Assembly: GCA_029465975.1 (NCBI GenBank) | Contig: CM055745.1 | Span: forward strand, 17,875,258-17,939,257 | Length of the DNA stretch: 64,000 bases | Reading direction: 5' to 3' | Origin: Dallia pectoralis | Lineage: Eukaryota; Chordata; Actinopteri; Esociformes; Umbridae | Shown: positions 61,815-64,000 of the stretch, piece by piece | Layout of the letters: each line of letters starts with the position of its first letter | How positions within the stretch are numbered: the first letter of the stretch is position 1 | Translations under genes and position numbers: made by a program | The notes under the pieces: generated by a model | Told to the model about the DNA's origin: nothing | Databases searched by the model: none | Seen by the model: the letters and a program-made list of their open reading frames with translations, nothing else

Positions 61815-63028
61815 ATAAAGGCTACAATATCTCCTCCACATGTTCACCATACAGACTACAATATCTCCTCTACATGTTCACCATACAGACTACAATATCT
61901 CCTCTACATGTTCACCATACAGACCACAATATCTCCTACACATTTTCACCATACAGACCACAATATCTCCTACACATGTTCACCATACAGACCACAATAT
62001 CTCCTCCACATGTTCACCATACAGACCACAATATCTCCTCTACATGTTCACCATACAGACCACAATATCTCCTCCACATGTTCACCATACAGACTACAAT
62101 ATCTCCTCCAGATGTTCACCATACAGACTACAATATTTCCTCCAGATGTTCACCATACAGACCACAATATCTCCTCCACATGTTCACCATACAGACTACA
62201 ATATCTCCTCCAGATGTTCACCATACAGACTACAATATTTCCTCCAGATGTTCACCATACAGACTACAATATTTCCTCCAGATGTTCACCATACAGACTA
62301 CAATATCTCCTCCACATGTTCACCATACAGACTACAATATCTCCTCCACATGTTCACCATACAGACCACAATATCTCCTCCAGACGTTCACCATACAGAC
62401 TACAATATCTCCTCCACATGTTCACCATACAGACTACAATATCTCCTCCAGATGTTCACCATACAGACCACAATATCTCCTCCACATGTTCACCATACAG
62501 ACTACAATATCTCCTCCACATGTTCACCATACAGACCACAATATCTCCTCCACATGTTCACCATACAGACTACAATATCTCCTCCAGATGTTCACCATAC
62601 AGACTACAATATCTCCTCCACATGTTCACCATACAGACTACAATATCTCCTCCACATGTTCACCATACAGACTACAATATCTCCTACACATTTTCACCAT
62701 ACAGACTACAATATTTCCTCCAGATGTTCACCATACAGACTACAATATCTCCTCCACATGTTCACCATACAGACTACAATATCTCCTCCACATGTTCACC
62801 ATACAGACTACAATATCTCCTCCAGACGTTCACCATACAGACTACAATATCTCCTCCACATGTTCACCATACAGACTACAATATCTCCTCCAGACGTTCA
62901 CCATACAGACCACAATATCTCCTCCACATGTTCACCATACAGACTACAATATCTCCTCCAGATGTTCACCATACAGACCACAATATCTCCTCCAGATGTT
63001 CACCATACAGACTATAATATCTCCTCCA
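61815..63028 (+). repeat. 34-bp minisatellite (about 35 units)
   Basis: Units contain CACCATACAGACTACAATAT followed by CTCCTCCACATGTT, with variants GACCAC, CTACAC, CAGATG, CAGACG and ATTTCC. As the unit has no plus-strand stop in any phase, three plus frames of about 400 codons overlap; none is a gene. Confidence 0.96.
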
Positions 63029-63576
63029 AGCTGTGACTTCTCTCTCTGCAGCCATGAGTTCAAATGAAATTGAAAACATCACTGACGTGGTTATGAGTCT
63101 AAGTGACGAGACGGAGATATTGTTAAGCATTTCTCCATTAACATTATTTGAAGCTACAAATCAAACGGTTGGGATTAACCTGGGTCAAGAAAACAATGGT
63201 TTGCAATTATTTGTTTTTACATCTTTTGTTATTAGCATTAAAACAGATTGATTGCGTGAATTAAAACTTAGATTAGAATGGTGTAGTGGCTAAGTACTGC
63301 TGCAGGGTATGGTTTTGAGTTAAGGTGCAATTAAAGACAAGTGATGACATAGATGGGACATATTATAAATATAATGTTTATCCATCCTGTGGAAGACTTA
63401 TCACCAGGTGGAAACGGCACAAGGAAAGTATATACAGACAGTGAATATAGGGCAGGTTGAAACCAAACTGAGACAGGACATCTAGAAACGTAGAGAGATT
63501 CAGATCTTGACATAATGAAATCATTACGCAGCCAACGTCCAACCCAAATCGTTACCCCAGAAGACATGCTGGACAA
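63029..63576. other. ppip5k1 intronic unique sequence
   Basis: No exon recognised. The plus frame starting at 63033 and the minus frame at 63331-63576 show no family features. Confidence 0.45.
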
Positions 63577-63672
63577 ACGGACACTGAGGAGTGGTAACTA
63601 AGGGTTACGTGGATAAAAGCAGACGGACACTGAGGAGTGGTAACTAAGGGTTACGTGGATAAAAGCAGACGT
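63577..63672 (+). repeat. 46-bp tandem duplication abutting a ppip5k1 donor site
   Basis: ACGGACACTGAGGAGTGGTA...GTGGATAAAAGCAG occurs twice, 46 bp apart (starts at 63577 and 63623), with no mismatch seen. Its right edge runs into the intron bases of the donor at 63674. Confidence 0.93.
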
Positions 63673-63674
63673 AC

Positions 63675-63737
63675 CATTGGTCGGATGCCTGGCAAACGAC
63701 ACAGAAAATCTCTTTACTGCCGGCATAGAGAACAGGT
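63675..63737 (-). CDS. ppip5k1: ppip5k1 microexon with the PAVKRFSVSFA motif (63 nt)
   Basis: Minus-strand acceptor CTTTCTTACTTCCTCAG ends at 63738; donor AATG|GTACGT begins at 63674. The exon is 2 + 20 codons + 1 nt and encodes LFSMPAVKRFSVSFARHPTN. Human PPIP5K1 carries PAVKRFSVSFAKHPTN immediately before GFEG, so this exon joins directly to the one at 49009-49146 (junction codon G+GG, Gly). It is the most upstream ppip5k1 exon in the window; kinase and phosphatase-like domains lie outside, to the right. It is framed by the 46-bp duplication on one side and the 15/22-bp array on the other. No frame shorter than 60 codons would list it, but the match and splice sites are convincing. Confidence 0.92.
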
Positions 63738-63771
63738 CTGAGGAAGTAAGAAAGGTATCAGGTGTTACTAG

Positions 63772-64000
63772 GCTACAGGCTGCCTGTTACTAGGCTACCT
63801 GTTACCAGGCTACCTGTTACTAGGCTACATGCTACCTGTTACTAGGCTACATGCTACCTGTAACTAGGCTACATGCTACCTGTTACTAGGCTACATGCTA
63901 CCTGTTACTAGGCTACCTGTTACTAGGCTACCTGTTACTAGGCTACATGCTACCTGTTACTAGGCTACATGCTACCTGTTACTAGGCTACATGCTACCTG
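63772..64000 (+). repeat. 15/22-bp minisatellite running off the window
   Basis: Units are TTACTAGGCTACCTG (15 bp) and TTACTAGGCTACATGCTACC plus TG (22 bp), mixed; the 22-mer is the 15-mer with an inserted ATGCTAC-type segment. It starts about 35 bp upstream of the 63-nt ppip5k1 exon's acceptor (transcribed order) and is cut by the window end. Confidence 0.93.

Noticed and set aside
61745..63067. Three overlapping plus frames of about 400 codons (HVHHTDYNISS repeats)
   Set aside because: The same 34-bp unit is read in all three frames, which excludes a protein-coding explanation.

Overview
The window is vertebrate nuclear DNA, almost certainly from a teleost fish. It holds one giant-exon gene and one multi-exon gene whose introns have GT-AG borders, plus Tc1/mariner, hAT and fold-back MITE sequences and LINE/SINE tails of types common in fish. 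The MITE type is one I associate with otophysan fishes (cyprinids, characins, catfishes); that is a weak inference. Bacterial features such as operons, ribosome binding sites and CRISPR are not expected and were not seen.

Two protein-coding genes lie tail to tail. On the + strand, 1-12431 is the 3' part of map1a (microtubule-associated protein 1A): a giant exon open at the window edge, then two short exons ending in the conserved C-terminus. On the - strand, 63737-35763 carries the 3' part of ppip5k1 (diphosphoinositol pentakisphosphate kinase 1). Four short exons match the protein C-terminal to its kinase and phosphatase-like domains, and a fifth, less certain cassette exon lies at 57624-57800. 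All internal splice junctions are phase 1, so the visible protein reads through without a frame break. As I recall, the human MAP1A-PPIP5K1 pair on 15q15.3 has the same convergent order.

The rest is dominated by minisatellites. I count about 20 different arrays (units of about 16 to 76 bp), together covering roughly 37 kb, or 58%, of the window. From left to right these are: an in-frame 60-bp array inside map1a; a 41-bp array in its last intron; a 37-bp array in or just past its 3' UTR; 58-bp, 25/20-bp, 72-bp, 76-bp, 36-bp, 33/40-bp, 31-bp and 20-bp arrays between the genes; and, inside ppip5k1 introns, 40-bp, about 20-bp, 16/17-bp, 22-bp, 21-bp, about 30-bp (CT-rich on the coding strand), 21-24-bp, 34-bp, 46-bp and 15/22-bp arrays. 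Nearly every long reading frame outside the two genes is a by-product of a stop-free repeat unit.

The most interesting points are these. (1) The 7-kb array of 40-bp units lies inside the terminal inverted repeat of a Tc1-like transposon, with the two broken halves of that repeat on either side. (2) The ppip5k1 exons are small islands between minisatellites. The candidate cassette exon sits 43 nt upstream of a 5.8-kb CU-rich transcribed repeat. (3) A complete 2.1-kb non-autonomous hAT element with an intact 8-bp target duplication carries a nested fold-back MITE and a second inverted-repeat element. (4) Several arrays show higher-order duplications and unit-length switches.
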